Assembly: GCF_001757105.1 (NCBI RefSeq)
Contig: NZ_MDHN01000014.1
Span: 1 to 64,000, forward strand
Length of the DNA: 64,000 bases
Reading direction: 5' to 3'
Source of the DNA: Alteromonas confluentis
Lineage (GTDB): Bacteria > Pseudomonadota > Gammaproteobacteria > Enterobacterales > Alteromonadaceae
The translations under genes were made by a program, and so were the position numbers. Numbering within the stretch: the first letter of the stretch is position 1; each line of letters starts with the position of its first letter. Under the pieces are notes generated by a model. The model did no database searches and had not been told where the DNA came from. It was given only the letters and a program-made list of their open reading frames with translations. This document shows positions 1 to 9,307 of this stretch, piece by piece.

Positions 1-33
1 ATTAGGCAGCTGATGCTGCGGCTTAACTCAGCG

Positions 34-252
34 TTAAACTGCGGGACTTATTCGCAGTTTCCTTAAGTCTTCTTTACCCACATCTCGACTGTACAAATGA
101 ACACTCAAGTCGCCAGTGTTGAAATTACTTGGAAATGGCCAACTTGCGAAGCGCTTTGAATTTTCTTGATTCAGATTTACAGGGTGAGCACCGAAACACG
201 CCCTGATAGTTTTAAAATAATTATTATCATCTTCATTAGCGAAGAGGCGCAC
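34..252 (-). CDS. Small ORF of unknown function, possibly a gene remnant
   Basis: A 72-codon frame starting with GTG and lying directly downstream of the ISAs1 transposase tail. I recognise no family. There is no clear ribosome binding site, and the position suggests either the 3' part of a gene cut by the insertion sequence or a chance frame inside insertion-sequence end DNA. Treat it as hypothetical and probably not functional. Confidence 0.2.
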   Translation of the reverse strand: MRLFANEDDNNYFKTIRACFGAHPVNLNQENSKRFASWPFPSNFNTGDLSVHLYSRDVGKEDLRKLRISPAV

Positions 253-254
253 GG

Positions 255-542
255 CTAGCGCATTTTAATCACTGATTCCAACAGCACTGAGCGATATTCG
301 TCGTCCAGTGCTGCTATCTTCTTTTTGCGAGCCATGCTTATCTTCTTGGTCGTATCTTGCTTAAACAGATTCAATGCTATTTTTCTTAGAACATTGAAAG
401 CCAATGCTCCATTCCCCTTACGGATCCTAGATTCATCTTCTCTGAAGGTCATATCTAACATCCAGTGCATGCTCTCTACCTGCCAATGATTTCTCACCGC
501 ATTCAGTGCTTGTTTAGCATTGAGCGCCAGTTTCTCTTGCAC
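255..542 (-). pseudogene. C-terminal remnant of an ISAs1-family (H-repeat type) transposase
   Basis: About 95 codons match the end of ISAs1-family DDE transposases: the segment NHWQVESMHWMLDMTFRED followed by RIRKGNGALAFNVLRKIALN is the usual C-terminal block (HW.VE..HW.LD.tF.ED). A full transposase of this family is roughly 370-380 residues, so the N-terminal three quarters, including the first catalytic Asp residues, are absent. Upstream (higher coordinates) the sequence passes within 50 bases into the HxlR gene, so this is a truncated fragment and not a frameshifted full copy. No terminal inverted repeat pair was found. It marks the left part of the window as an insertion-prone region. Confidence 0.8.
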
Positions 543-592
543 CTGCGAATTAGAACATCAATCGTAAATATTGACTCTAAATGAAAACAGCA

Positions 593-1012
593 TTATTCCG
601 AGTGTTCGCAAGCCCATGGGTCTCCACTTTCATTTTCGTTTACCACATTGGGGATTGTGTGGCGATAAGCATCTCCCCAGTTTCTCAATGAAACCAGAAT
701 GGGAGCAAGAGTTTTCCCAAACTCTGACATTTCATATTCGACTTTAGGTGGGACTTGAGGATATACATGTCTAAGTATCACCCCATCTTGCTCTAACTCG
801 CGTAATTGCAAAGTCAACATTCGCTGTGTTGCGTTGGGAATGAGTCTAGAAAGCTCCATGAATCGCTTTTTACCATCAAGAAGATGGAACAATATCACAG
901 GCTTCCACGCCCCTCCTATAACAGACAAAGTCACTTCCACAGGACATCCACTTTTGGGATCAAAACGCTTAGTTTTCACTTTTATACCTACATTTTTGAT
1001 AGTACCTATCAT
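593..1012 (-). CDS. HxlR-family winged-helix transcriptional regulator
   Basis: 139 residues with the HxlR signature: CPVEVTLSVIGGAWKPVIL at the N terminus, FMELSRLIPNATQRMLTLQL (the recognition-helix region), then L.ELEQDGVI.R..YPQVPPKVEYEMSEFG for the wing. HxlR regulators (YodB, HypR and QorR are characterised examples) are dimeric DNA-binding proteins, several of which sense electrophiles or oxidants through an N-terminal Cys; the Cys at residue 23 is in the matching place. The gene is divergent from the AcuI-type reductase with a 72-base gap, so it probably controls that gene and itself. The ATG chosen is the only one near the conserved block. An inverted repeat overlaps this start, compatible with autorepression. 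Confidence 0.9.
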   Translation of the reverse strand: MIGTIKNVGIKVKTKRFDPKSGCPVEVTLSVIGGAWKPVILFHLLDGKKRFMELSRLIPNATQRMLTLQLRELEQDGVILRHVYPQVPPKVEYEMSEFGKTLAPILVSLRNWGDAYRHTIPNVVNENESGDPWACEHSE

Positions 1013-1037
1013 AATTGTGCATTCTTGTGCTTATGAT
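1008..1037. promoter_or_regulatory. Inverted repeat in the HxlR/AcuI divergent promoter
   Basis: ATCATAA at 1008-1014 pairs with TTATGAT at 1031-1037, a perfect 7-bp inverted repeat with a 16-base spacer. The spacer holds two direct copies of TTGTGC (1015-1020 and 1025-1030). The left arm overlaps the HxlR start codon. The position between divergent regulator and target is what an HxlR operator would occupy; binding is inferred. Confidence 0.4.
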
Positions 1038-1084
1038 ATCTACAAATTATTATGGCGGTTCATAAACGAACTAAGGATATAAAC

Positions 1085-2071
1085 ATGCAATTCAAAGCAT
1101 TATTAGCCACTAAAAATAACGACACTATTTCAACTAGCGTTGTTGATTTTTCAGAAGCGGACCTCTCTCCAGGAGATGTAACAGTTGCAGTCGAGTACTC
1201 AACAGTAAATTACAAGGACGGTCTAGCCCTAACTGGACGTATGCCTATTATTCAGAGCTTCCCGCTCATTCCTGGTATCGATTTCTCTGGCACCGTGTTG
1301 AAATCTACGAATCCTGAATTCTCTGTTGGAGATTCTGTATTGGTTAACGGATGGGCACTGAGCCATGATCATCATGGTGGATATGCTCAAGTTGCACGAG
1401 TAAAGAGTGAATGGTTAGTGAAGATCCCAAAACCGCTTTCTACCCGTGACGTAATGGCTATTGGTACTGCTGGGTATACAGCTATGCTTAGCGTACTAGC
1501 GTTAGAACATGGTGGTTTGACTCCTGATTCTGGTGATGTTTTAGTGACCGGTGCTAGCGGAGGCGTTGGGTCAATAGCAATTGCGATACTTTCTGGTTTG
1601 GGCTATCGAGTCATTGCATCAACAGGACGACTAGAGGAAACCGACTATTTGAAAAAGTTGGGTGCAGCCGAAGTAATTGATCGTCAAGAGTTATCTGTGG
1701 TTGGTGATCCCGTAGCAAATGAACGTTGGGCTGGCGCTGTAGACTCTGTTGGGAGTAATACACTAGTGAATGTGCTTGCGCAAACCAAATATCGTGGTGT
1801 TGTTACTACCTGTGGGATTGCTCAAGGCGCTGATTTGCCTGGTTCTGTGTTACCATTTGTGCTAAGAAATGTGACCCTAGCTGGTATTGATTCAGTGAAT
1901 GCGCCACAAACTCTTCGCCAACAAGCATGGGATAGACTAGCCAAAGATTTGGATTTGAATAAACTGAACAGTACGATTACTACCATCGGTCTTTCTCAAG
2001 TCGATGAAGTTTCACGCTTAGTCTTGGAAGGTAAGATTCGTGGTCGTACATTAGTTGATGTGAATGCTTAG
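1085..2071 (+). CDS. acuI: AcuI/YhdH-type medium-chain dehydrogenase/reductase (acrylyl-CoA reductase family)
   Basis: 328 residues counted from the ATG at 1085, preceded by AAGGAT; this matches the usual length of about 325 and the usual MQFKALL start, so an upstream in-frame start at 1052 is not used. It belongs to the zinc-free quinone-oxidoreductase branch: the N-terminal GroES-like half contains VNYKDGLALTGR and PGIDFSGTV, and the Rossmann half contains VTGASGGVGSIAI followed by GYRVIASTGR for NADPH. AcuI/YhdH enzymes reduce acryloyl-CoA and related activated alkenes with NADPH, which matters for DMSP breakdown in marine bacteria. The divergent HxlR regulator suggests induction by reactive carbonyl or electrophile stress, possibly acrylate. 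Family assignment is firm; the substrate is inferred. Confidence 0.88.
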   Translation: MQFKALLATKNNDTISTSVVDFSEADLSPGDVTVAVEYSTVNYKDGLALTGRMPIIQSFPLIPGIDFSGTVLKSTNPEFSVGDSVLVNGWALSHDHHGGYAQVARVKSEWLVKIPKPLSTRDVMAIGTAGYTAMLSVLALEHGGLTPDSGDVLVTGASGGVGSIAIAILSGLGYRVIASTGRLEETDYLKKLGAAEVIDRQELSVVGDPVANERWAGAVDSVGSNTLVNVLAQTKYRGVVTTCGIAQGADLPGSVLPFVLRNVTLAGIDSVNAPQTLRQQAWDRLAKDLDLNKLNSTITTIGLSQVDEVSRLVLEGKIRGRTLVDVNA

Positions 2072-2778
2072 AATTCAATAATTTTTAGTATTGGGGTGAT
2101 ATTTTCACCCCATTGGAGCCTGTAGCAAAATATTTGTCACTATATCGAACAGCCAGTAGACATGGTTCTTCTACTTCGGATGCAGAATGATTTTCCATGC
2201 AAAATCGTTGATTTAGATTCGATAAGCGTAATAGCAGATTGAACTATATCTAATGGTATACAGCGATCCACATCTAACTGAATTTGGTTGACGATTAAAT
2301 GGTCTAGCATCATAGAAAAATTTCACGTCTTACACCTTTACCAGCAGCATTCTCCCAATAACGTAAGAAAAATGTACTGAATTCAATATTCTGCCCCTTA
2401 AAATACTCGAAGAAACAAGCCTCATAGAACTTCATAGAAAGAGTTTCACAATTGATATACCGTCCTTAGTTACCAACAGCATGAATTGGCAGAGCAAGTC
2501 TCTTTGTAGTTGGGGTAATCTGAAATAGGCACTATCCGTTCTACTAAATCGACTTTGCAATACTTCAACTTATTCGTTGATTGCTAATTTAGCAAAATCG
2601 ATAACTCATTTGTGTCCATTTCCGAGTTACGATACTGATTTTCAGTGTGTGATCACCAAGCGATTCTGTCGTACCTCACACCTATGAAACCGGATTGTCA
2701 ACATCGGGTTTTAATTGAGGCATTTATCTGGTTAGCTAAGTGTGTGTCCTTTTGACATAGCTACCGGAGGAAATAAGA
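2072..2778. other. 707-base stretch without an intact gene; probable coding debris
   Basis: No frame of useful length survives on either strand. Immediately after the reductase gene a perfect 7-bp hairpin GGGGTGA/TCACCCC (2093-2111, loop TATTT) could end its transcript, although no T run follows. On the minus strand, 2310-2470 keeps about 50 open codons (contains FFEYFKGQNIEFSTFFLRYW), and a further open stretch follows in another frame toward 2140, which looks like a gene broken by frameshift. I could not assign it to a family. The stretch from about 2640 to 2778 leads into the Tn3 transposase start, and no 38-bp Tn3 end was recognised. Confidence 0.4.
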
Positions 2779-2885
2779 TTGCCATGCAAAACCCTCTTCA
2801 CGTTATCTGAACGTGAAACACTAACGGCAGTTCCTCAAGAGCATCATGATCTTGTCCGACACTACCTATTTAACGATGCCGACCT

Positions 2886-2895
2886 TGCCCTTATT
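2886..2895. repeat. Target site duplication of the IS4 element, left copy
   Basis: TGCCCTTATT immediately precedes the left inverted repeat at 2896 and is repeated exactly at 4277-4286 after the right end. Ten bases fits the long duplications of the IS4 family. Removing one copy plus the element rejoins the Tn3 reading frame as DLALINQRRG. Confidence 0.93.
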
Positions 2896-4276
2896 CATAG
2901 GTTGGACATTAAGGATTAACCGAGACCAATCCATACTTCAGGCGCCCGGTTTTCCTGTCTCTGTCAGGGTGTGCCCGTTTGGCATATCTTGATAGATAAT
3001 TGACTGCCCAATTCCAAGTTTGTTTTAATTCAGAGTAAGCATCATGGAGTATCGATTCCATTAATGGATAGAACCAGCTCTGCGTATTTTTCGCTACCAT
3101 GAAGCTCGATATATCGACGCCCATCAGTCGTTGGATACTAAATCCAATACGCCGTTTCACCAGTAATGCCAGCAAACTGAGCCATATCAGCCCCCCATCA
3201 ATCCCGCGTTCCGGGTATTGAACTTGCGTAAATTGCAGTAGGATTTCCTTTCCTTGAATAGTAATTCTATCTGCCAGCGCAAGCTGTATAGCTGCATTAC
3301 CACTTTTGCCGGGTATTGCTCACGCGGCAAGTTTGTAGCCCAATAGGTTGGCTCTGATTTACCTGGAGGCCAACTCGCTATCAGGCGATATGATACGCTT
3401 CCCTCAACGTCCATATCGACCACTTGGCTTCGTCGGATGTGATGTTTCACGTCCTTGAGCCTCACATTGTCGAATCGTTTCAGGCGCTTACCCTGTACAT
3501 TCACACCCAACAAAACCAAAGGGTTAACCGTTGTTTTTGCCCTGACCAGATAGCTCCCTCCCGCCTGATGAATACTATCCAGATACGACAGTTTGAAATA
3601 GCCTCAGTCTGCCATAAATAAACAGGCCACTAACGATTCGGCTGGCGGCAAAAAATCATACTCTGCCACGCTGTCTGCACTGACGGCTATCCGTTCAGGC
3701 TGACTGTGTAACATGTCCCAGCTTATATGAACCTCAACGGCAGCAGGGCTAACAGTGGTAAAACGGCCTTTAAATTCTTCCTTTAACTCCTTGTGAACGG
3801 CAAACGAACTGCCATCTTGCAGCACGACCTGCTTAAACGCCGATAGGTCAGTGTCTGTACCAAGGATATGCTGCTGCCATTTATGCAATGCAACGCCCAC
3901 TATGCGCTGAATCAACTGCTTAAATGCTGGTTTACTCAGTTGATTATGAAACGGTTTGTACTGCACATCGGTGTACGTCAATCCAGTAAAATAGCGGTGC
4001 AAATCACTGATACAGTCAATGCTCTTGTCCCCCATGGCCGTCACCAGTGCCATCACTAATTCATAGGGCTTCACAATACGTTCCCGATGGCAAAAACCAC
4101 ACCGCTTACCGTTATCGTTAATATTAAATTCGTTCAGGACTTCCGTTATCTTGTTTAGCTCGTTATTCTTATCGCGCATGTTCTCAAATTTTTTCAGGAC
4201 GTTTGTTTGGCGATAAACATCTGATCAAATTTGAGACATGCATTTAAGCTCTAATTTCCTTAAGATCCTACCTATG
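2896..4276 (-). mobile_element. IS4-family insertion sequence, 1381 bp, inserted in tnpA
   Basis: The ends are defined by imperfect inverted repeats of about 19 bases: the left end reads CATAGGTTGGACATTAAGGA (2896-2915), and the right end read inward from 4276 is CATAGGTAGGATCTTAAGGA. They differ at three positions. The element is flanked by a 10-bp direct duplication, TGCCCTTATT. Inside lies one transposase gene on the minus strand. The intact ends and duplication show a simple, complete insertion event into an existing Tn3 transposase gene. The transposase carries two inactivating changes, so movement would need a helper. Confidence 0.93.
2909..4179 (-). pseudogene. IS4-family transposase, broken by one stop and one frameshift
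   Basis: Three adjacent frames make up one transposase of about 423 codons. The first (4179-3604) holds the N-terminal part with LVMALVTAMGDKSIDCISDL and LQDGSSFAVH, containing a DDE Asp. It ends at a TGA (3604-3606); the same frame continues GYFKLSYLDSIHQAGGSYLV, so an Arg codon probably became TGA. The second part (to 3187) has the family's Y-2-R-3-E-6-K motif in LYSLRWQIELLFKERK. A lost G in the G6 run at 3191-3196 then shifts the frame; the third part (3175-2909) resumes LIWLSLLALLVKRRIGFSIQ. The family assignment is firm and the gene is inactive as written unless the two changes are sequencing errors. Confidence 0.9.
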
Positions 4277-4286
4277 TGCCCTTATT
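4277..4286. repeat. Target site duplication of the IS4 element, right copy
   Basis: Exact second copy of TGCCCTTATT adjoining the right end of the element. The Tn3 transposase frame resumes through this copy as ALINQRRG. Confidence 0.93.
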
Positions 4287-7222
4287 AACCAAAGGAGAGG
4301 GAAACACAATAGACTTGGGTTTGCTATTCAGCTTTACTACTTGCGCTATCCCGGAAACCCCATCCCTCCAGATGAAGAACCTCCAGCCAACCTGCTGTCT
4401 TTCGTAAGTGAACAACTCGGTGTACCGGTAACACATTGGAAGAGGTATGCGATAAGAAATACGACCCGCAAGGAACATCTCACTGAGCTGATGAACTGGT
4501 TAGGGATGGCCTCTTTTACTCTGTCCCATTTTCGTTTGTCCGTACTTACTAAAGACTTCGGTCCAAACCGAATCAGGTATGGTGCTTGCCAAAACGTTGT
4601 TGGATTATCTACGCACCCAAAAGATAGTTATTCCTGGCATGGACGTATTGGAAAGGATATGCGCGGAAGCGATCACTCTCGGAACGAAGAGAGTATATCG
4701 TGCACTGACATCGGAATTGTCTGAAGGCAAAAAGAACAGTTGGATCGACTTCTACTGATGCGTAACCAGCAAAGCCAGACGTTTATTAACTGGTTACGGC
4801 AGCCACATGGTTTTCCCAATGCAAAGCACGTTCTAAAAGATATAGAGAGAATTGAATATATTCAGGCACAATCATCCCTGATGGTCTGGAAAAAATGGTT
4901 CATCAAAATAGGCTCAGAAAAAAGCCCGTGAAGGTGGTCAAATGACACCACAACATCTCAGGGATTTTGAACCGTTAAGACGACACGCAACACTGGCGGC
5001 AGTGGTACTTGATACAAGAGCTACTTTGATTGATGAACTCATAGATTTGCATGACCGAATCATGGCGAGTAAAGATAATGTTGCCAGACGAAAACATGCG
5101 GAACAGTTTCAAAGCTCAGGCAAGCAAATTAATGAGCAATTAAAAGTACTGTCACAGGCCGGACGCCTTATTCAGAAGGCCAGAGAATCAAAAATTGATC
5201 CATTTGATGCTATTGAAACCTCCATTGGCTGGCAGGTCTTTCTTGATAGTGTCAAAAGCGCAGAGCAACTTAGCCAACCAGAGTTTGATCACCTTACGCT
5301 CATTATTGATCCGTATCCTCAGTTACGCCGTTACACTCCGGCGTTTCTTGATGCACTGAAATTAAAGGCGGCTCCAGTCAGCCAGTCTCTGCTTGATGCG
5401 GTCAATGTTCGTCGCAAACTGAACCTGACCAAAGCGCGTAAGTAACCCGAAGCCGTACCAACTGAGTTTATTCGAAAACGATGGGCCTTCCTTGTTTTTA
5501 CTGAGGAAGGAATAAATAAAAAGTATTATGAACTTTGTGTCCTTTCAGAACTGAAAAATGCGCTGCGTTCGGGGGATATATGGGTTCGTCATTCCCGACA
5601 GTTTATGGACTTTGAAGATTACCTGCTTCCGCTCGACAAATATCGCACACTGTTTAGCCAACAAGAGTTAGGGCTGGATATTGAAACTGACGGTGAACTA
5701 TTCCTTGAAGAGAAAAAGAACCAGTTAGTCACCGCATTGAAACGTGTCGAACTCCATGCTGCTGACAACAACCTTCCCGGTACGATAGTGACTGCCAGCG
5801 GAATGCGCATTACGCCGTTGACGAACTCTGTTCCAGATGAGGCTGAGAAGTTGATCAGGAAGGTATCAGCACTTATGCCTAAAGTGAAAATAACCGAACT
5901 TCTGTTGGAGGTAGACAGATGGACAGATTTCTCACGCCATTTTACTCATTTGAAAGGAGGACAACCCGCATCTGACCGAGTAATGTTAATGATCGCTGTT
6001 CTTGCAGACGGAATCAACTTAGGCCTGACAAAAATGGCATCATCCTGCCCTGGTACTTCCTACGCTAAACTCTCCTGGTTACAGGCCTGGCATGTTCGAG
6101 ACGATACTTACAGTAAAGCATTGGCTGAGCTGACAAATGCACAGCATCAACATTATTTTTCTCAATGGTGGGGTGATGGTACGACATCCTCGTTTGATGG
6201 GCAGCGATTTAATGCGGGAGGTCGGGGAGAATCCAAGGGACACTTTAATGCTAAATATGGCCCAGAGCCGGGAAGCATTTTTTATACTCACATTTCAGAT
6301 CACTATGCTCCGTTTCATACCCGGATCATCAATTCCCCAGCGAGAAATGCCACCTATGTACTGGATGGCCTTCTTAACCATGAATCTGAACTCAACATTG
6401 AAGAACATTATACGGATACCGCCGGATTCACTGATCATGTATTTGCACTCATGCCAATATTGGGATTCAAGTTTGCTCCATGAATACGTGATCTTTCAGG
6501 TAAGCGTGTGTATATAGCTGATAACAAATCCGATTATCCGACATTAGGAGGGCTAATTGGCGGGGATGTGAACTTTGACTATATAGCCTTACATTGGGAC
6601 GATATTCTCAGATTATTAGCTTCAATCGGAAAAGGTGTGGTCACTGCTTCTCTTGTGCTGAGAAAACTCGGTAGCTATCCCCGTCAAAACGGATTGGCAC
6701 TGGCATTACGGGAGTTAGGGCGTATAGAACGCACTTTATTTACTCTGGAGTGGATGCAAGACATTAATGTTAGACATCGAGTTCAGGCCGGCCTTAATAA
6801 AGGTGAAGCTAAAAATGCTCTTTCTCGGGCGGTTTTCTTTAACCGATTGGGAGAATTAAGAGACCGAAGCTTTGAAAACCAACGTTACCGCGCCAGTGGG
6901 CTTAATCTAGTTGTTGCTGCAATTATTTTATGGAATACAGAGTACATCAGTCAGGCAGTAGAAACACTCCGCAGCCGTGGGGAAATCATCGATGATGCAT
7001 TGCTTAGCCACTTATCTCCTTTAGGGTGGGATCATATAAATCTAACGGGAGATTACATATGGCCAGCACTGATTGCGTATACAACTTTTTTATCACGTTT
7101 TACTTTTTATTATTGATTTATCGTTGATAACTCTACAAAATCTTGAATATATTTTGCAGATCACCGCCAGGTAGTTGCGAAATACAATGGAAAACATAAC
7201 TTGTGAAAAGGATAAAATAAAC

Positions 7223-7582
7223 ATGAACGAAACACCGGTAACGCCATCAACGTCTACCGACAACGGTAGCATGGCAAAAGTTGTCTACATTCTTTACTTG
7301 GCTGGTATTTTAGTGGGTATCACCGGCATCGTCGGCGTGATCATCGCATACGTTAATAAATCTGATGCACCTGAATGGCTTAAAACGCACTACCAGTACC
7401 AGATCAGAACATTCTGGATTGGCTTCCTATACATGTTCATTGGCTCCATTCTTTCTATCATCCTGATTGGCTACCTGGTGTTGTTGTTCTGGATGGTGTG
7501 GCTCATTGTTCGTTGTGTGAAGGGCATGAAATACCTCGATAACCAACAAGCGCACCCAGATCCAACGGGATGGATGTTTTAA
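7223..7582 (+). CDS. Small integral membrane protein, DUF4870/COG3671-like
   Basis: 119 residues from the ATG at 7223, which follows AAAAGGAT with good spacing; the open frame extends upstream but without a site. A Ser/Thr-rich cytoplasmic lead of about 20 residues precedes three hydrophobic segments (VVYILYLAGILVGITGIVGV, FWIGFLYMFIGSILSIILIG and LVLLFWMVWLIVRCVKG) with the charged stretch EWLKTHYQYQIRTFW between the first two, as in DUF4870/COG3671 membrane proteins. No function is known for the family. It stands alone between the Tn3 relic and the photolyase cluster and ends at a strong terminator, and is the first intact chromosomal gene after the mobile segment. Confidence 0.75.
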   Translation: MNETPVTPSTSTDNGSMAKVVYILYLAGILVGITGIVGVIIAYVNKSDAPEWLKTHYQYQIRTFWIGFLYMFIGSILSIILIGYLVLLFWMVWLIVRCVKGMKYLDNQQAHPDPTGWMF

Positions 7583-7597
7583 TTAATATCGAATAAC

Positions 7598-7625
7598 AAA
7601 AAATGCGGCACATGCCGCATTTTTT
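7598..7625. terminator. Bidirectional rho-independent terminator
   Basis: AATGCGGC/GCCGCATT stem with loop ACAT (7610-7613), flanked by an A run on the left and T run on the right. It serves the DUF4870-like gene on the plus strand and the photolyase/DUF2256 transcript on the minus strand. Confidence 0.92.
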
Positions 7626-7627
7626 CT

Positions 7628-7777
7628 CTAACCTGAGTGAATAATTTTGCTGCGCTGCCCCGCACAGCGTTTAGAGCAGTATTTCACGTTTTCCCAGTTT
7701 TTCTCCCATTTCTTCCGCCATACGAAAGGGCGCTCGCATACCGGGCACGTTTTCTGGGGAAGTTCAGACTTCTTCAT
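7628..7777 (-). CDS. DUF2256 zinc-knuckle microprotein
   Basis: A 49-residue protein, too short for a standard ORF cutoff. It reads [20 protein letters not shown], then a Lys/Trp-rich middle, then [14 protein letters not shown]. The C-x2-C and C-x3-C pairs (Cys 11, 14, 34 and 38) would bind one zinc, and the whole matches DUF2256, a family often found beside photolyase genes. Its start overlaps the end of the FeS-type photolyase gene by 14 bases, so the two are translated from one message. A role as a small nucleic-acid-binding or photolyase-associated factor is plausible but inferred only from this linkage. Confidence 0.88.
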   Translation of the reverse strand: MKKSELPQKTCPVCERPFVWRKKWEKNWENVKYCSKRCAGQRSKIIHSG

Positions 7778-9305
7778 TCTTCGACAACTTGGTTAGGAAG
7801 CGACTGGCGTCGTGCTTCATGGCTTCGATTTTTTCTGTCGCCATTCTGTCGTAACTTTTGTAAACCAAGCCCATACGAGGATTTTTTCGAAGTTTATCCT
7901 GGTGAGCATCGAGGAACCGCCAATATAAATAATTGAATGGGCATGCGCCCTCCCCGGTTTTCTTGCTCACGCTGTAGCCGCAGTTCTTACAATAATCAGA
8001 CATTTTATTGATATAGCTACCACTGGCCACATACGGTTTGCTAGCCAGATTGCCCCCATCAGCAAACAATATCATGCCGGCGACATTGGGCAGTTCTACC
8101 CATTCATAGGCATCTGCATACACCAACAAATACCATTCCTGAACTTGCTCCGGGGCAAATTCGCACAGCAATGAAAAATTACCGAGTACCATCAAACGTT
8201 GAATATGATGGGCGTAAGCGTGTTTTTTGGTATCTGTAATGCACTGTCGTAGGCAGTTCATATTGGTATACCCATCCCAAAAAAACGATGGGAGGTCACG
8301 TTTGGCATTGAAGTAGTTATCCGACTGTAAGCCAGGCATGTAATACCAGTAGAAACCGCGAACAAATTCCCGCCAGCCAATTATTTGCCTGATAAAGCCT
8401 TCCACAGAATTAAGTGGCGCCTCACCCGCATGATAGGCGGCTTCAGCTTGCTGTACTACTTCCTGCGGGCTCAATAATCCGCAGTTAATGTAGAAAGAAA
8501 GGTGAGAATGAAATAGCCATACGGCGTTGTGTCGCATGGCATCTTGATAGCGACCAAAATCGGGGAGTCGTTGTTCAATGAACGTATTAAGTACGTCTAG
8601 CGCCCCTTCACGGGTTACCGCATAGTGAAAACCGTCGCTATCACCAAAGTGAGACGCAAATTCCCGCTCTACCAGCTCAATGACTTCTGTTGTTACCGCA
8701 TCGGGCTTGTATCGGGAAGGTTCTGGCGGTGACACGTTGGCGGGCATAGACACACGATTTTTACTGTCATAATTCCAGTCGCCACCGGCAGGTGCCCCGT
8801 TATCCATTAAAATACCATGCTTTTTGCGCATTTCACGGTACCAAAACTCCATACGTAACGTTTTACGTCCATCAGCCCAAGCGGAGAATTCCTGTTTAGT
8901 GGCGTAAAAACGCGCATCTGGCAAAACAGAAACAGGCACACTGAGTTGATGCTCCCATTGTTGCATGCTTTTCAGTAACCGGTATTCTCCGGGTTCGGTT
9001 ACCACCACCTCACTCAAGTTATGTGCTTTTATGGCCGCTTGCACTTCACCGAGTAGACTGCCTTGATTTTCTTTGTCGTCATAACAACGATAATTAACCT
9101 GGAAACCGTCATCTTTAAGGCTCTGCGCGAAATGACGCATGGCTGAAAATAGCAAAATGATTTTCTTCTTATGATGCTTCACATAGGTCGCTTCTTCTCG
9201 GACTTCCGCCATCAGCACAACGTCCTGATTTTTATCCGCCTCAGTAAGTACTGGTAGCGTGGCCGTGAGTTGGTCGCCGAGAATTAACCGTAGTTTACCT
9301 GTCAT
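7764..9305 (-). CDS. FeS-type bacterial cryptochrome/(6-4) photolyase (FeS-BCP, PhrB-like)
   Basis: 513 residues matching the COG3046 photolyase-related family. The N-terminal Rossmann domain begins [16 protein letters not shown] and includes VRWE-type segments; the C-terminal helical part binds FAD. Four Cys at about 351, 439, 442 and 455 have the spacing of the [4Fe-4S] ligands of Agrobacterium PhrB (350, 438, 441, 454), seen in NCLRQC and DYCKNC plus a later ACPFN. Characterised members repair (6-4) photoproducts with light and use a ribolumazine antenna. The gene begins 2 bases after the stop of the CPD photolyase gene at 9308 and is followed by DUF2256, forming an operon. Repair activity on (6-4) lesions is inferred from the family. 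Confidence 0.92.
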   Translation of the reverse strand: MTGKLRLILGDQLTATLPVLTEADKNQDVVLMAEVREEATYVKHHKKKIILLFSAMRHFAQSLKDDGFQVNYRCYDDKENQGSLLGEVQAAIKAHNLSEVVVTEPGEYRLLKSMQQWEHQLSVPVSVLPDARFYATKQEFSAWADGRKTLRMEFWYREMRKKHGILMDNGAPAGGDWNYDSKNRVSMPANVSPPEPSRYKPDAVTTEVIELVEREFASHFGDSDGFHYAVTREGALDVLNTFIEQRLPDFGRYQDAMRHNAVWLFHSHLSFYINCGLLSPQEVVQQAEAAYHAGEAPLNSVEGFIRQIIGWREFVRGFYWYYMPGLQSDNYFNAKRDLPSFFWDGYTNMNCLRQCITDTKKHAYAHHIQRLMVLGNFSLLCEFAPEQVQEWYLLVYADAYEWVELPNVAGMILFADGGNLASKPYVASGSYINKMSDYCKNCGYSVSKKTGEGACPFNYLYWRFLDAHQDKLRKNPRMGLVYKSYDRMATEKIEAMKHDASRFLTKLSKNEEV

Positions 9306-9307
9306 GA

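Larger units (their letters stand above)
2779..7116 (+). pseudogene. tnpA: Tn3-family transposase gene (tnpA), near full length but interrupted and decayed
   Basis: The fragments together cover the whole of a Tn3 transposase of about 985 residues. It starts at a TTG (2779) after CGGAGG, with N-terminal LSERETLTAVPQ and VRHYLFNDADLALI. After the inserted IS4 it continues NQRRGKHNRLGFAIQLYYLR and, further on, NWLRQPHGFPNAKH. The C-terminal catalytic region shows [49 protein letters not shown] and a final [14 protein letters not shown]. Lesions read from the sequence are the IS4 insertion at 2895/4277, frame changes near 4550, 4728, 4880 and in the A6 run at 4918-4923, and in-frame stops TAA at 5443 and TGA at 6481 (expected FAPRIRDL). 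No resolvase or terminal repeats were found. It cannot give active transposase. Confidence 0.92.

Noticed and set aside
1052-1084. Earlier start for the AcuI-type gene
   Set aside because: No ribosome binding site and the extra residues are absent from the family; ATG at 1085 has AAGGAT in place.
7117-7222. Possible 38-bp Tn3 end after tnpA
   Set aside because: No GGGG/CCCC-ended inverted repeat was found there or before 2779, so the element boundaries cannot be drawn.
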